In this document: one piece after another, positions 1-12,900 of the stretch
Layout of the letters: each line of letters opens with the position of its first letter
Numbering within the stretch: position 1 is the first letter of the stretch
Origin: Agriotes lineatus
Taxonomy: Eukaryota; Arthropoda; Insecta; Coleoptera; Elateridae
Direction: 5' to 3'
Assembly: GCA_940337035.1 (NCBI GenBank)
Contig: OW679200.1
Location: forward strand, 22,919,090-22,983,089
Length of the DNA stretch: 64,000 nucleotides
The notes under the pieces: generated by a model
Databases searched by the model: none
Told to the model about the DNA's origin: nothing
Seen by the model: the letters and a program-made list of their open reading frames with translations, nothing else
Position numbers and translations under genes: made by a program

Positions 1-151
1 CTTTTTGCATGTACTAGTGCGAATATTAAACATTACAAAAATGATATTCTGCATAACAAACTCCGGGGTCATGACTTTCTGCAAGCGCCTCAAAAGTAAC
101 TTGTAGCGCACCGTCAACTGCTCGTGCTGAGTCAATTTCACGTTATTATAT

Positions 152-562
152 TCAACAAATCAATGCGATTTGTACAACAATAAATATACACGAATATTTC
201 TTACTATTCTCAATTTTCTCAAGCATGTCAAGCATGTTGTTTTCGTGTTTCTGAACTACCGGCATAACCTCTTTACACAAAATAGTACAATTTCCACAAA
301 TTAATGTAATAACAGGACCTTTAAAACGTTTACGAGATAAACTACAAAAAAAGCATGATCGAGGAATCGTAGATGCTTCCGAGATGCTCGTCTTGATGTC
401 TATTTCGAGTTCTACTGGATCAGAAACTTCTTCTAGAGCAACTAACGATGAAGTGGTACTCTCCTGTGTTGTATTGAGATGTTTTTCAGTGCTGCTCTGG
501 GTTTCAGCAGCCTGACTGTGATCTTTGGAAAGATTTTTGATGGAATGTATAAATCTTTCCAT
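152..562 (-). CDS. Hypothetical Cys-rich protein inside the TIR element
   Basis: The ORF is 136 codons, from an ATG on the minus strand near 562 to a stop inside the left inverted repeat. The first ~65 residues are polar and rich in Ser, Thr and Glu. Residues ~70-95 carry two Cys pairs, CFFC and then CGNC followed by another Cys, spaced like a small zinc-binding module, with a basic stretch (RKRFK) between them. A predicted amphipathic helix and a hydrophobic tail follow. The last ~20 codons lie in the TIR, so the C-terminus may be incidental. I do not recognise the family. Length, composition and position fit an accessory protein of the host element; a chance ORF is less likely given the paired cysteines but not excluded. 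Confidence 0.35.
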   Translation of the reverse strand: MERFIHSIKNLSKDHSQAAETQSSTEKHLNTTQESTTSSLVALEEVSDPVELEIDIKTSISEASTIPRSCFFCSLSRKRFKGPVITLICGNCTILCKEVMPVVQKHENNMLDMLEKIENSKKYSCIFIVVQIALIC

Positions 563-659
563 TGTAATTTTTTAGTTTCTTTGCCAGCAGATAATTTTTT
601 GTGTAATCGGAGAGAAAAAGCGGGAACGTATTAGCGAAAAAAAAAATGACAGTAAAATT

Positions 660-1260
660 ATGATGTTCTGTTACAGCATCAAATTGACCTTACGACACTC
701 ACGGATCGGCGAGTATCGAATGCTAAACAAATCCGGGAAATGGGGCACGCTCACCCTGAGAATCGTTAAAAACAAGCTAAATGCCTCGGCTCGAATGCGC
801 TCAGGGATATGGGCGTGGTTCAAAACGGTACACCGCAAGGTAAGCGTGTCGAGGTATATACAGGGTATTGCTAAAGAAATGGGCGCCACCAGATCCAACT
901 CAAGATACCCACGTTCAACCGGACCTGGAGGGTTAAACGGAGCGAGAAGTACTCAAACAACTATTTCGAAAACCCCGGTGCAGCGACAGACACAGACACC
1001 TACCTGGAATGCTCGTCCACCACATCCGGGCCTCACCTTACAATGGTTGTAACACAGTGACACAGTCCCCCTGTAAACAAACGTGCACAAGACACAAAAA
1101 GGCAAAGAATAAGACTGTTCGGTTAATACATCTATTGGCCACACCAAGGGACCTACCAAACACCATACAAAAATACAGGTATATTCGGCATCTATGCCGG
1201 CTCGTAAGAATGGTTTATAAGGTACGTCCAGCTGGGAGGCGCGTTAACTAAAGGTTTCGG
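660..1260 (+). pseudogene. Broken coding region of the TIR element, unrecognised
   Basis: Three plus-strand frames each contain a protein-like stretch without the others being open: one from the ATG at 660 to about 780, a second around 785-865 that includes VQNGTPQGKR, and a third around 880-1050 that includes IPTFNRTWRV. The order along the DNA and the abrupt frame changes indicate one gene broken by at least two indels. The composition (Gly, Thr, Asn, aromatic residues; few helices expected) is reminiscent of a capsid or structural protein, which with the long inverted termini would suit an endogenous small DNA virus, but no diagnostic motif is visible and a transposon origin is equally possible. 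I have not assembled the intact product. Confidence 0.3.
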
Positions 1261-1902
1261 CGCATAGCCGAACAACAAATCCAGGCCGAAAGAGGTGAAA
1301 CGTCGATATGGGCCTCAACAGGCATGACGCGCGAGTGCAAAGCCTGAACTTGGGTTCGAGTCACCAGACGCCCTGACTTACAGTGAAATATCTAAGAATA
1401 ACAAACATGAACGGTTAATCTACACAAACAAAGCTGTCTGTCAGCGCAAAATATTAGAAAACTACGTTAAATTTTATTACTTATAAACTAAATCTCCCGC
1501 GATTGAAAACAATTTCGAAAAATTCCTGAAGTTTGTTCATAAACATAAAATACAGAATTTTGATCATTTTTGTTTTCTCTGTTTTTTGCGATTTTGAAAT
1601 TTTGTTAAGAAGTAGTACATAAATTCTTAAATTCGTGTATATTTATTGTGAGACATTATTGTTGTGCAAATCGCATTGATTTGTTGAATATAATAACGTG
1701 AAATTGACTCGGCACGAGCATTTGACGGCGCGCAACAAGTTGCTTTTGAGGCGCTTGCAGAAAGTCATGACCCCGGAGTTTGTTATGCAGAATATCATTT
1801 TTGTAAAGTTTAATGTTAGCACTAGTGCATGCAAAAAGAATTTTCCATTTATCTTATAATTTTTTTCACAACTTTAACCCTACATATTCACTGTCTTTGC
1901 AG

Positions 1903-2080
1903 AAGGGGTTATCCCCGGATTCCACATTGCAGAAACATATTTTATTGCTCTGTGTTAATCAAACTTTTAATGGGAACTTGTATTTTGCATTTAAAAATGA
2001 CGTAAAATAGTCGTCAATTACGACAACTTTCACAGCGCAACCCTTAATGTTATCCCCGGATTCGGGATTGCAGAAATCGG
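1903..2080 (+). repeat. Two spaced copies of a TTATCCCCGGATT motif
   Basis: The strings at 1908-1935 and 2049-2076 share TTATCCCCGGATTC and ATTGCAGAAA, about 141 bp apart. They lie just outside the visible end of the right TIR and could be subterminal repeats of the same element, in which case the element extends past 1845. Confidence 0.45.
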
Positions 2081-2089
2081 TTTTCGTTT

Positions 2090-3070
2090 ACATTAGCACA
2101 AAAACTAATTCATGAAGTATAATTTAGCCATTTACCTTATGACGTAAGAAGAAGTTCACTGGCTCCCGGACTATAACAAATTAATGTCAATTTAGTAGAT
2201 GTCAAAAATTATTACCAATATGAAACTTAGAAATTATCAGATTCTAATACTGGTTCTTTTTTTGCCGCCCGCAAATCTACAATGGTTCTGCTGTAAGATA
2301 ATAGTTATTTATTTTTCAGTTTATATTTGATAATAGCATAAATGCGTAAGTACCCCAACTTTACAACAAAACATCTACGGCACTGCTCATAAGGTGGCTG
2401 CAGCTTGCCGGTCAGATATCGGTGAGTCCTCATGTACTTACTTCTTACAGTTGACTCCACAAATGAAGCCAAAGTGATAAAAATTATAGTTTCAAAAATT
2501 GCTTGTTAAATGGACAACTACTATGAAAGTAACTAAATGGATTTGAGAAAAAACCCAATGTTATGAGACTATTTTTGTAACTTGAAACATTTTACTCTCT
2601 CAAATCAACAGGTATTGGAATGTAAGGTGATACCATACAACTTTTTAGAGGTAGGTAATAAACTATATTTCTTATTAATTTAAAAAAAAATCTACCAATT
2701 ACCGCTCAAATGTAGAAAAAGAAATAAAGATGGTTTGGGAAGACGAAAATGTGAGAAAAGAGGGTAGTAAGAGGTAAGAACTGGAAAAAAAATTCAGAGC
2801 AAGGAAGGTGAAGAATGCTATAACGAGTACAAATTTCAAAGAAAAATATCAAAAGAAAGTCATAATAGCAAAAAGGAGACGTTGGAGGAAGAATGGTAAG
2901 TAATGATAAGGAAAATGCTAAGATACGACAGTATAGAAAACTTATCCTTTAGAGGGCCGTGGATTTTCTTTAAATTTAATTTATATTGGCAGTGATGAGT
3001 AATAATATAACTTACACTATTTTGACAGCATCACTTAACTTTGACAGAATGTTTAATACTGAACACCTTA
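2090..3070. other. Intergenic stretch, possible LINE scrap
   Basis: No convincing gene. Around 2700-2930 the plus strand is purine-rich and reads as Lys/Glu/Arg-rich peptide in shifting frames, like the linker between endonuclease and RT domains of RTE LINEs elsewhere in this window, but no motif confirms it. Confidence 0.25.
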
Positions 3071-3357
3071 TACCGGGTGAATATTCCGAAACCGAACATA
3101 GGCAATTAACATGGGAAAAAGGTTTTTCGCAGATTGCTGCTCCCCATTGTAACTTAGAGGGTTTATAATAACACCAATCGAAAGAAGATTTTTTTTCTCA
3201 TCTAATGATATGCGAATTAGTGAATTTTTAGTTGTATTTCTCATTATTTTATGAAAAATTCGCAATAAATTCAAATCGGAAAATCATGTTGAGCCTTGAC
3301 TCGTAAGACAATAAACAGATTCAAACGTCATTCAAGTGACAGATTCATTATGCCGTT

Positions 3358-3690
3358 GGAGAAGGGCGGAGCCCCCAGGGCACTCTTGAAGAGGTGCGGA
3401 GCCCCGAGGGCCCCCTTAGAGAGAGGCGGAGCCCCGAGGGCCTCTTAAAGAGGGGCGGATCACCGAGGCGCCCTTGGAGAGCGGCGGAGTTCCAAGGGCC
3501 CCCTTGGAGAGGAGCGGAGCCTCGAGGGCCCCCTTGAAAAAGAGCGGAGCCCTGAGGGCCCTTTTGGAGAGGGGCGGGGCCCCGAGGGCCCCCTTGGAGA
3601 GAGGCGGAACCCCGAGGGCCCCTTAAAGAGGGGCGGATTTCCAAGGGCCCCCCTGGAGAGGGGCGGAGTTCCGAGGGCCTCCTTGGAGGG
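3358..3690. repeat. GC-rich 30-bp minisatellite, about 11 units
   Basis: Imperfect tandem units of about 30 bp built on GGCGGAGCCCCGAGGGCCCC followed by CTTGGAGAG. The tract is strongly G+C-rich inside an A+T-rich element. Because 30 is a multiple of three, two minus-strand frames stay open through it (3348-3644 and 3460-3762) and read as Pro/Gly/Arg/Ser decapeptide repeats. These frames have no other gene feature, so I do not call a protein. Confidence 0.9.
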
Positions 3691-3954
3691 CCCTATTCTT
3701 TGGTCAGGTGGACGGCAGAAGGGGGACAGGGGCAGAGTGTGTAACAGAACGGAATGGCCCAACGTAATAGGCCTAAAAATGGTGGTAAATTGATTAGGAT
3801 AGACCGCGCAATAGCGCGCGCAGCCCCGTTTATTTTCGATAAAATAATAAAGAAATACAACTGATTATTCAACACTATAATGAACGAACCAATGAAAATT
3901 GTTCAATTTGTCAGAAACGGCCAATCAAAATTGACTGTCATTGAAAACACCTAA

Positions 3955-4142
3955 GGGCCGGTTGCAGAAAGCTTTGTTAAGTCTGGTGTTAGCTAACATC
4001 GCGTCAAAGTGAACAAAATCGCATCAAATTTTGTTTACTAATGTATTAGTTACCATAAGCATTTGAGATTTGATTCGTTTTTGTTCACTTTAACGCGATG
4101 TTAGCTAACACCAGACTTAACAAAGCTTTCTGCAACCGGCCC
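3955..4142. mobile_element. PIF/Harbinger-type MITE, 188 bp
   Basis: The element is flanked by TAA at 3952-3954 and 4143-4145, the three-base duplication typical of Harbinger elements. Its inverted termini start GGGCCGGTTGCAGAAAGC and are near perfect over about 60 bp, running through TTAGCTAACA. There is no coding capacity. A diverged relative of its interior lies at about 62325-62425. Confidence 0.85.
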
Positions 4143-4812
4143 TAAATGTCACAGTGTTTTCACGCGAGCCCGATTGGTTTTAATGATTTCAATTTAGTGA
4201 GTAGCCTTTGACTGACATTCACCAAAACGTCAAATTCAAAGTTTGCAAATCAGCGTCGTTCTAAAAACTCATAATAATTGTGTTGGAAGCTCCAGTATTG
4301 AATTAATAGTGGAAAACGTTAAAAATGTGTGCTGTCGAACACGGTAAAAATCATCTACCATATTGTTGAATAATCTTTCCAAATACCACTCAAGGCGAAA
4401 TTTTGTAAGAGAATTTTTTTCGTCAACATGCAAATTATTGCAAATTTCTCTCAACAAAAACTGCTCAAATTCCACTCGACCTGCGGTCTCGCGGAATTTT
4501 TAACGCAGTTTTGGTATCGAGAAATTTAAACGCAATAATTTGTATGTGAACAAAAAAATTCTCAAAAAATTTTCACCTCTTGTGGTATTACCCTTGAAAA
4601 TTAACTAATTCGCATATCATTAGATGAGAAAAAAATCTTCTTTCGATTGGTGTCATTATAAACCCTCTAAGTTAAAATGGGGAGCAGCAATCTGCGAAAA
4701 ACCTTTTCCCATGTTAATTGTCTGTTCGGTTTTGGAATATTCACCCGGTATGTATTACTTACTATATTGCTAGTAGGGCCTGGAAACGGCCGAAAACATT
4801 ACGGCGCCGACA

Positions 4813-5327
4813 TATAAGCCGTCCACGACCTTTTTGGGACAGAGTTGGCGATGATTTTTTCTTTTAATGTTGGACTAACTGATTCGATGATGTAGCGGAT
4901 GCAACTTTTTTTTTCTGTCAGTGTCTGTTCGAAATTTTCTTGCCACCACATTGCCAGATTTATTATTTTAATATTCGTAAGAAAATAAATGATGTATCAA
5001 ATGTGTAAAAATAATTTTAATTTCCGTCGAAGGAAAAGTCAAAATGCCCAAAATAATTTTGTTACAACAAAAAATTTCCATTAAACGATGCTGCTTCCAA
5101 TTTAAAAAGGAGAGAATTTAAAAGAACGCGAGTCGATGTGGAAACTAGAGAATATCCGGCAATAATGTACCTAGTCAGAAAACATAACCTTAAACTGAAA
5201 ACAACCTAACCTAACACAGAAAGTGTCAATTTCCATGAGGGAGTTTAGTTACAACAGAGGTTCTGCCAACAAAATTACTAGATGGTCATAGCCTCACCTG
5301 ACCCAAAAAGATCGTGAACGGCTTATA
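4813..5327. mobile_element. Non-autonomous DNA element with ~30-bp TIRs
   Basis: The ends TATAAGCCGTCCACGACC (4813 on) and the complement at 5298-5327 match at about 27 of 30 positions. The termini abut TA, so a TA-inserting family is plausible. The 515-bp interior has no ORF. Confidence 0.5.
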
Positions 5328-6900
5328 GTCTCACGTATTACGCGTCTCGAATTTTAAGCTTGACCACTTCCCCACCGCGCGGACGACGCCGACGCGCTTA
5401 CGCATAGCTCACCATACACATTGAAGAGTTGGTTGTCTGTCTCACTTACTTCGTGACCTCCCCACTCATAGCCGTTAGCAATATAATAGTTATTAAATAT
5501 ATGCTGAATACAAAGTGGTGCTGTGTATGGAAAATGGATGAAATCACTGTGAACGTCTATAGTGCAATGAAACCCCTGCTATAATTGGTGATAATAAATA
5601 AATAATTAGGGATAATCACAAATAAAAATAATTGATTAGTTTAGTTTTAATAAGTTTTAATAAAAAATTCAATAAATTATGTTATCAATCTCAGGGCTTA
5701 TTAAAAAATTACGCTGCGTATTATTTACTCCCAAAATAAATGGTATATTGCAATATTAACTCCAGTCCACATAATTTAAGTTCATCTGCCATAACAAGGA
5801 CAATTAATGAAAATTAAGTTAAACGTAACTCTTTCGATACTGTCTTATCTAATGCTAACCTCTGTCAATCAAATTATAGCTACTGCTAATCATATCTTGT
5901 GCATTTATTAGGGTATGATAATTACTTTATGTTGCAATAAACAAAATATCAATTCTGGGCCTCTTTGAATCGTTATTCATATTGGTGTCTTAGTTATGCA
6001 ACCAGAATTGCTGTGAGCATTAAATCATTACAATAGTTGTATTTAATATTAACATTTTTATGCATTCAACAAAAATGTTTATATTTGTTAAAATGACATT
6101 ACTGATATAACCTTAGATTGACAGATATAAATTGCCAATGTGACTTATACTACCATGACTGCCAACATAAATTTAAAAAAAAATTCCACAGCCCTCTAGA
6201 GGTACAATATTTTATCTACGATAAATTCTAGAAAACACGGTAAATATTAAAAAATATTAAATGTAAATTAGGATTACTAGCAAACGGTCGTAATTTTGCG
6301 TTGTTAAAAACTTCAAGACACGTTGCTGCTGATGACGTGCCTAATGAAATCTTTTCAACACGTTGCTACTAACGACGTAAACTAATAAAAACATGTTATT
6401 AAACAGTCGTTTTACAAACTTAAAACTGGCAACTAAAAGTCAACTTTAGTCATTGTTAATAACTGCACTTTGTTCATGTTAGAAATAAGTTTTATATTAG
6501 CAGTGCATAGTATACATAGTATATTACTTTAAAAACAACACTACCACAGGTTGCGCCTGTTAGATCGCATCTTTAACTTTTTTATTGATACATTACAGAT
6601 TTATGATTTTTTATGTTTATTTATTTGATCTTCTGTCTGATTTTAGATTGCTGAAAGCAAATATAATTCCAAAATAGTGTTAGAAATATTTATTGTTTAC
6701 TATTATTCAGAGAAACGTTGATTGAAAAAATATTAATGAGAAAAATACAAACATTCTAAGTACATTGAAACATTGGTTTGCTAATATCCCTATAGGCAAT
6801 TGTATATTAAAGATTGAAAGCAGCCATTTGCAGACTACGAAGGTCTGTATAGATATTTACTCCGAATGTGAATGAATAAAACGTAATTTAACTATGTAAG
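5328..6900. other. AT-rich stretch without recognised features
   Basis: I see no gene, RNA or long repeat. In the proposed gene model this is sequence downstream of the 3' exon at 6902-6996. Confidence 0.4.
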
Positions 6901-6901
6901 T

Positions 6902-9900
6902 TTATTCATAGCTTACTGTGCTGAATCCTCGGGCTATCATGCAGGTCACTAGCAGCAGTGTTAATACATCTTGTAGTCTAAAAGTGAGAGCAACACCTGA
7001 AATAGATAAAAATGTCATAATAGAGATATATTTCTTATTATAAAAGTAACAGTGTGTATTGTAGTTACTACAGTTGCTAAATGTTGATAACAAATGTTTG
7101 TCCTTACAAGAAGAGTGTTTTTTAAATATTAGCTATCAGTAGCAAGTGGTAACCAAAACGACATTAGATAATAAGTTTTCCTAAACATAAAAAGTATTAC
7201 GTTTGTAGAATGATTTTCATATAAATCAAATTTGAGTTCTAGCGTGAGAGACAAGATGTAAGAGAGCTGTCGTACTAAGCAATTACAATTACAAGACGAC
7301 AGTGGCAGCTGCTCTGTAGGGGCTCAGGAGCTTGAGTCTCCCAGCCGCCAACAGCCCATCTGTCATTTGAAAAAATTACTATAATAGTAGAAAAGAAGAG
7401 ATAGAAGAGGAATTGAATTTTCTAAAGACAACCCTATTAGATGGTAAGAAAATGATCGAGAAAAAAGTAGAAAATCAAAACAAAGATTGGTTCGATCAGG
7501 AACGCAAGGAAGCAATTGAAGAGGGCCAATATAAAAGACGGAGAAACAAAATCAAAACAATATGTAGTAAAAAAGAGGGACAAAATCAACAAAGAAATAG
7601 AAACGCTGCAAGAATCATTTAAAATTACGAACAAAAAGAGTTCTATAAAAAGGTAAAACAGCAAAGGAAAGGATACCAAGAGGAAACAATGGGGATAAGA
7701 AATGAAAAAGAAGAGCTGTGTATGGTCGAAAAGCAGGTAACGGAGATAATGAAACAATATTATGAAAAAACTTTTTAGAATGATAAAGCAAGGAGAATTG
7801 TAAAGGAACAGAAAACAGAATCTGAAGAATTACCGACATGGGAGGCTTTTGAAAAAATTATAAAACAGGGGAAGAACAATAAAAGCCCCGGAATGGATAA
7901 TATAACTACGGAACTAATAAAATATCGCAATAAGGAATTAGGTAGAAGAATTTTCGAACTAATAAAACAGATATGGGCAGCAAAGGAAATGCCAAAAGAA
8001 TGGGAAATGGCCGTGATCTGTCCAATATTTAAAAAAGGAAATAAACAACAGGTAGAAAATTATAGACCAATCTCCTTGCTGAATACAACGTATAAAATCC
8101 TAGCATCCTTAATAACGGAAAGGATCAAGCAAGAATCAAGGGAGAATATAGGACAGTATCAAGCTGGTTTCAGACAAGGAAAATCAACAGTGGACCAAAT
8201 ATTTATAATTAGACAAATACAAGAAAAATGTAGAGAAAAAATATAAGAATACATGTGCTGTTCATTGACTTTCAGCAGGCTTTCGACAGAGTGCAAAGAA
8301 CAAAAATAATAGAAATAATGAAAGAACTACATTACAAGAAAGAAACTCCAGAACTAGTTACGATGACACTCGGCAGAACATTGAATAAGGTGAAATTCAA
8401 AAGTCACATGTATACAAACTTCGAGAGCAATGTGGGTCTAAAACAAGGGGACCCCCTATCGCCATATTTGTTCAACATTATCCTAGAATACACGATGAGA
8501 AAGGCAAAAATCGAAACAAACAAAAGCATATTAAATAGCCCCTATCAAATACTAGCATATGCGGATGATCTGGTATTGATGTGCAGAACAAAAGAACAGC
8601 TAAGGAATATGGTAAAAGACTTTGAGGATGAGGCGCATAAAGTAGGATTAAAGATTAACACCAAAAAGTCACAGTATATGATTATGGGGAACAGGAAACA
8701 GGAGGAGAGTCAAAGCCTGAAAATATAAACAAAATCAACAAAAGAAGAATTAGCCTTCAACGTAACAAATAAGGTGGCATATCTAGGAGTGGAGATGAAC
8801 TGCGAAGGAAATCAGGAAGAAGAAATAAATAATAGAATATTAAGTGCTTTAAAACATGCGAGCTAACTAAATCATCTATTAATAAACAAAAGTGTCTCAA
8901 GAGCAATAAAAATAAATTTGTACAAAACAATTATCAGGCCAGTCCTTACATACGCGTGTGAAACCTGGGTGACAACTAAACAAACAGAAAATAAATTGAT
9001 TATATGGGAAAGGAAAATGTTAAGACGAATTTTCAGGGGGGGTGAAAGAAGAACAGAGGTGGCGTAGAAGAACGAATAAGGAATTAGAGGAGTTATACCA
9101 GGACGCTGACATCAGCGTAAGAAGAAAACAAAGCAGGTTAAGGTGGTTAGGCCATATAATGAGAAAAGAAGAAAATGACCCAATACAAAAAAACGCTACA
9201 TCAGGAACCAGAAGGAAAAAGAAAAAAAGGACGACCAAAGAAAACATGGTGGCAACAGATAGAAGAAGATCTGCAAAACGTAGAGCAAAAAGATTCAAGC
9301 CATAGGCCAAATTGGCCTTTAGAGCTGTTTATATATATTTCCTAAACATAAAAAGTATTACGTTTGTAGAATGATTTTCATATAAATCAAATTTGAGTTC
9401 TAGCGTGAGAGACAAGATGTAAGAGAGCTGTCGTACTAAGCAATTACAATTACAAGACGACAGTGGCAGCTGCTCTGTAGGGGCTCAGGAGCTTGTGTCT
9501 TCCAGCCGTCAACAGCCGATCTGTCATTTGAAAAAAATAACTATTCTATAATTCAATAGTTATTTATGTATCTAGAATGAAAAATAAAGCTTTAAGGTAT
9601 TTATTTATTTATTTATTTTATATTGATGTCAAGAATTACATTTTTCGGACTATTTATGGTACAAAAAATGGAACATTCAAGTCCTGATACTTAGTACCTT
9701 AGTAAAATATTAAAGTTCAAGTACTTTAAAATTATACATCAGTTGTTGACACGAAATTTGAAGTGATTTACAACTTTTTATTTAAAATTCATTAAACTTG
9801 CAGTATGAAATAAACCGTTGTATTCACCACGAACGAAAAGTGTTTTTAAAGGGCCTCGCAAGTAATTCCGTCCTCGGCCGTAAACAACTTTCTCGTCCTT

Positions 9901-12900
9901 TAAAATGTCACTTTTCGTTCTAGATAAATAAACTACTATTCTTACTCCCAACATTTTAGAATTCAGATCCTAGGACTTTAAAGTAAAATTTAAGGTCTTA
10001 GAACCTTAAAGTTTAACTTTTCAAACTATAAATAATACAAAAAATGCAACTTTAGAAACCGGTATGAAATAAAATCTATTTTATCATCTATCCTATAGTT
10101 ATAATATGAAAGGGTTTAAGTAATGAAATCCGGAGATCGCTATTTGATACCTACCACTTAAAACATGTAAAACAATATCGAAGAGGTATGTCAGCATAGC
10201 ATGAGTTATGTGTTAACACGCTCGTATCATATTCACTAAGCAGCTGGCTGCTGTGGCGCCTCCGAAATGAGCTTCAAATTTATATGGGAATGCAGGCAAA
10301 AACGCTGTTTCTATAGAATCGGCGATATAGCAGCTTCGATGTGATGAGAGGGCTAACGATGTTGGCGCCGCCACAGGTGCCGGTTCGCGGGATTATCGTA
10401 GTATTTAGAAATATTGTGCTCTAGAAATATAATGCGATCCGAGAGTAAAGCCTGCCGCCACGCCGATGGCATAACTTCTTGAAAACATGGTGGTGTAAGC
10501 CTTGGCATTGAATAAAAACAGCAAATTATAACGTGGCTGAGGCTAAGCCTTATCAGGAGTTGAAAAAAGTGTTGGTTTGTGAGGAGGACGTTGATAAAGA
10601 AGTGCTTCAGCTAGCTTGATCGCGATGTAAGCTAAATATCTGCCAGGGCGCCAAGAACCTAAAATTGCTCAAAGTACAACGAGAGGCTCACACTATTGGT
10701 CCTAAATAGCGGACGCAACCTCACCAACCAATCCAAAGAAGCAAAAAAAAAAAATACCCACTTACCGTATTGACCTCACTGCAATGGTCGGTAGCATATA
10801 TAGTACTTATAGGAATACCCCAAAAAAAGTCAAAATACAATCAAGTACCGAAGTTTTAATTTTCCCTAATATCGTTTGACAGATAAAGGGTTTGCCACAT
10901 ATAAATTCCCAATATCGTTCGAAACTCCCTCCGAAAAATATAAATGTATATCTTTATCACAATTCTAATTAAAGCATCGCCATAGCTTACAATCTCGTGC
11001 AAATGAAAAGTTAACAGTATATTCCTTCCGCGCTAAAGTGTCTCTTCAATTAAACAATAAACTGGGCCATAAAAAGACTAGCAAAGCCTACCTTACAAAT
11101 TTTAAACGGCCTGGAGTTGTCTACTTCCGAACTATCATTTATTCCTGGTTCCACAGAGAGGAGCGTGTAACATATTTAACACCAAAATCCAATCACTCAC
11201 CGGATTATGTGCATGTTTCGGGATAATTCCACTCAACAAGTGCCACCAAAAACGGAGCCACGAAAAAGCAACTTGTAGTTCGGAAGAGGATTTAGAAAAT
11301 GCCCGTTTTCCAAAATGGAAGCTGGAAATTGCATTGAATGTACAAATCCCAGATAGGCAACCTAGTAAGCACCGAGAGGCGAGAAAAGTTGCCGGGCGTT
11401 TAATGAACAAATGGAAATGAATTAAAAGATATTCGACCCGTCACAAAATGTACAAGATAAATTCGAGCATTCCTGTGTGGTTGTGCGTCCGTTAGTTGAC
11501 CGATATTATATTTTAACCTGCAAGATAAAGTTGGAACGCCGTTTTACAAGACATTGCCGATTACACGTTAACACATGCCGAACATACCTGACTGTAGAAG
11601 GCCCTCAAATTAAAATAATTTTATCTACTCCTACTGTACAATGGCCATGAATGATGATTCATAATTCACGGTTTGCAGCCAATCATAAAATTCTATTTTC
11701 ATAATTCAATAGTTTGCAAGTTGCAACCAATCAGAAAATTCTATTTTCATTATTCAATAGTTTGTAGCCAATCACAAAATTCATTCTTATTATTAAATGA
11801 CTTTTGAAGTTAACAGCTGTCACAAATGTCATAATTCGGAAATATGAACACAAAACTCATATTGCATAGGAGTAGATAAAATATCGTATTACATTTGCGA
11901 TTATGGCCATTATTCACTCAAATGTCATCTTCGTGAATAATGGTTGTCATAATCGCTCATATAATAATATACTATTATTTTTAATGTTTACTAATGGATT
12001 ATAATAAATAATAACCCCTAAACGGTTGGTAAAGATGGTAAAAGTAAAAAGGAACAGGGGGTTAACATTTTTAATTTTTTGGGCTGCGAGTTCATTTTAG
12101 ATCAAAACGGGGTAGAAAGCTAGTAACTTATATTATTTAAAACTTGTTTTATCACATTTTGTGGCGTGTTTGAATAATTTTTGTTATGTGTATATGTTTC
12201 CTTTTGGATTATTAAAATTAAAAATCATTGCTATATTTGGATTAACACATCGCCGGAATTTAGATGAGTCAATAATTATAAATAAATAAATAAATAAAAC
12301 ACTGCTGGAGCCTGTGGTTTGAAAATATCACAAATTAAAACCCCTCACCACACAAATATTTAACAACTGCTAAATACGAATTTCGACAGCCAAGCTGTCA
12401 TCATCAGGCACATGGCACATGTTCGAAATACTTATATACAGACGGAATCGAGAAAATAATGCAAAATAGCCGTAGCTTCCTAACAATTAAAAATGTCCTT
12501 ACAATACCTTGCAGAATTGGTTTCTAAATAAATCACAATCATGAAGACCTTGCATCTGCATCTGCGGATTTCCTAAAAGTGGTCGACTTTAATCAAGTTT
12601 TTATTTTTAATTTAGAAATAATGGCTAGACAGTTACAGAAAAAAATACTTTGGGATGTTTGTTGCGTCACATAAAGGGCTTTTTATAGGCAGTTGACTAA
12701 CCTAACTGAAATTAATTGGCGATAATTTTTGACATTCACTGTTGTTAATATGTTGGTGGCACTGTAAGTCTATGTCAAATTCGAGGTTAGTAGGTTAGGT
12801 TTTGCGTCAGTTTTGACACAGACTGATTCAAAACTTAAGCTGCTAACCTTGAATTTGACATAGACTTACAGTGCCACCAACATAGTATTAACAACTTACT

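Larger units (their letters stand above)
1..1845. mobile_element. Element with ~200-bp terminal inverted repeats, left end cut by window
   Basis: Bases 1-200 recur as an inverted copy at about 1630-1845; both arms contain the string GCATG(C/T)ACTAGTGC near the outer end and CTCCGGGGTCATGACTTTC further in. The first base of the window is inside the left arm, so the true left end and any target duplication cannot be seen. The interior holds a Cys-rich minus-strand ORF and broken plus-strand coding sequence. Arms this long with two unrelated short genes suit a defective large DNA transposon or an integrated small virus; I cannot choose between them. Confidence 0.6.
3073..4748. mobile_element. 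1.68-kb DNA element with ~145-bp TIRs
   Basis: The arm at 3073-3215 (starting CCGGGTGAATATTCCGAAAC) is repeated in inverse at about 4605-4748, both arms containing ATCTTCTTTCGATTGGTGT or its complement. TA dinucleotides at 3071-3072 and 4749-4750 bracket the arms and may be the target duplication, as in Tc1/mariner elements. No transposase is recognisable inside; the interior carries a minisatellite and a nested MITE, so this is a non-autonomous derivative. Confidence 0.65.

Noticed and set aside
3348..3762. Minus-strand ORFs of ~100 codons through the minisatellite
   Set aside because: They are the translation of a 30-bp tandem repeat (two frames open at once); no independent evidence of a gene.
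5200..5216. CCTAACCTAA resembling insect telomere repeat TTAGG
   Set aside because: Only two units; together with the GGTTAGG palindromes this is better explained by repeat arms than by telomeric sequence.
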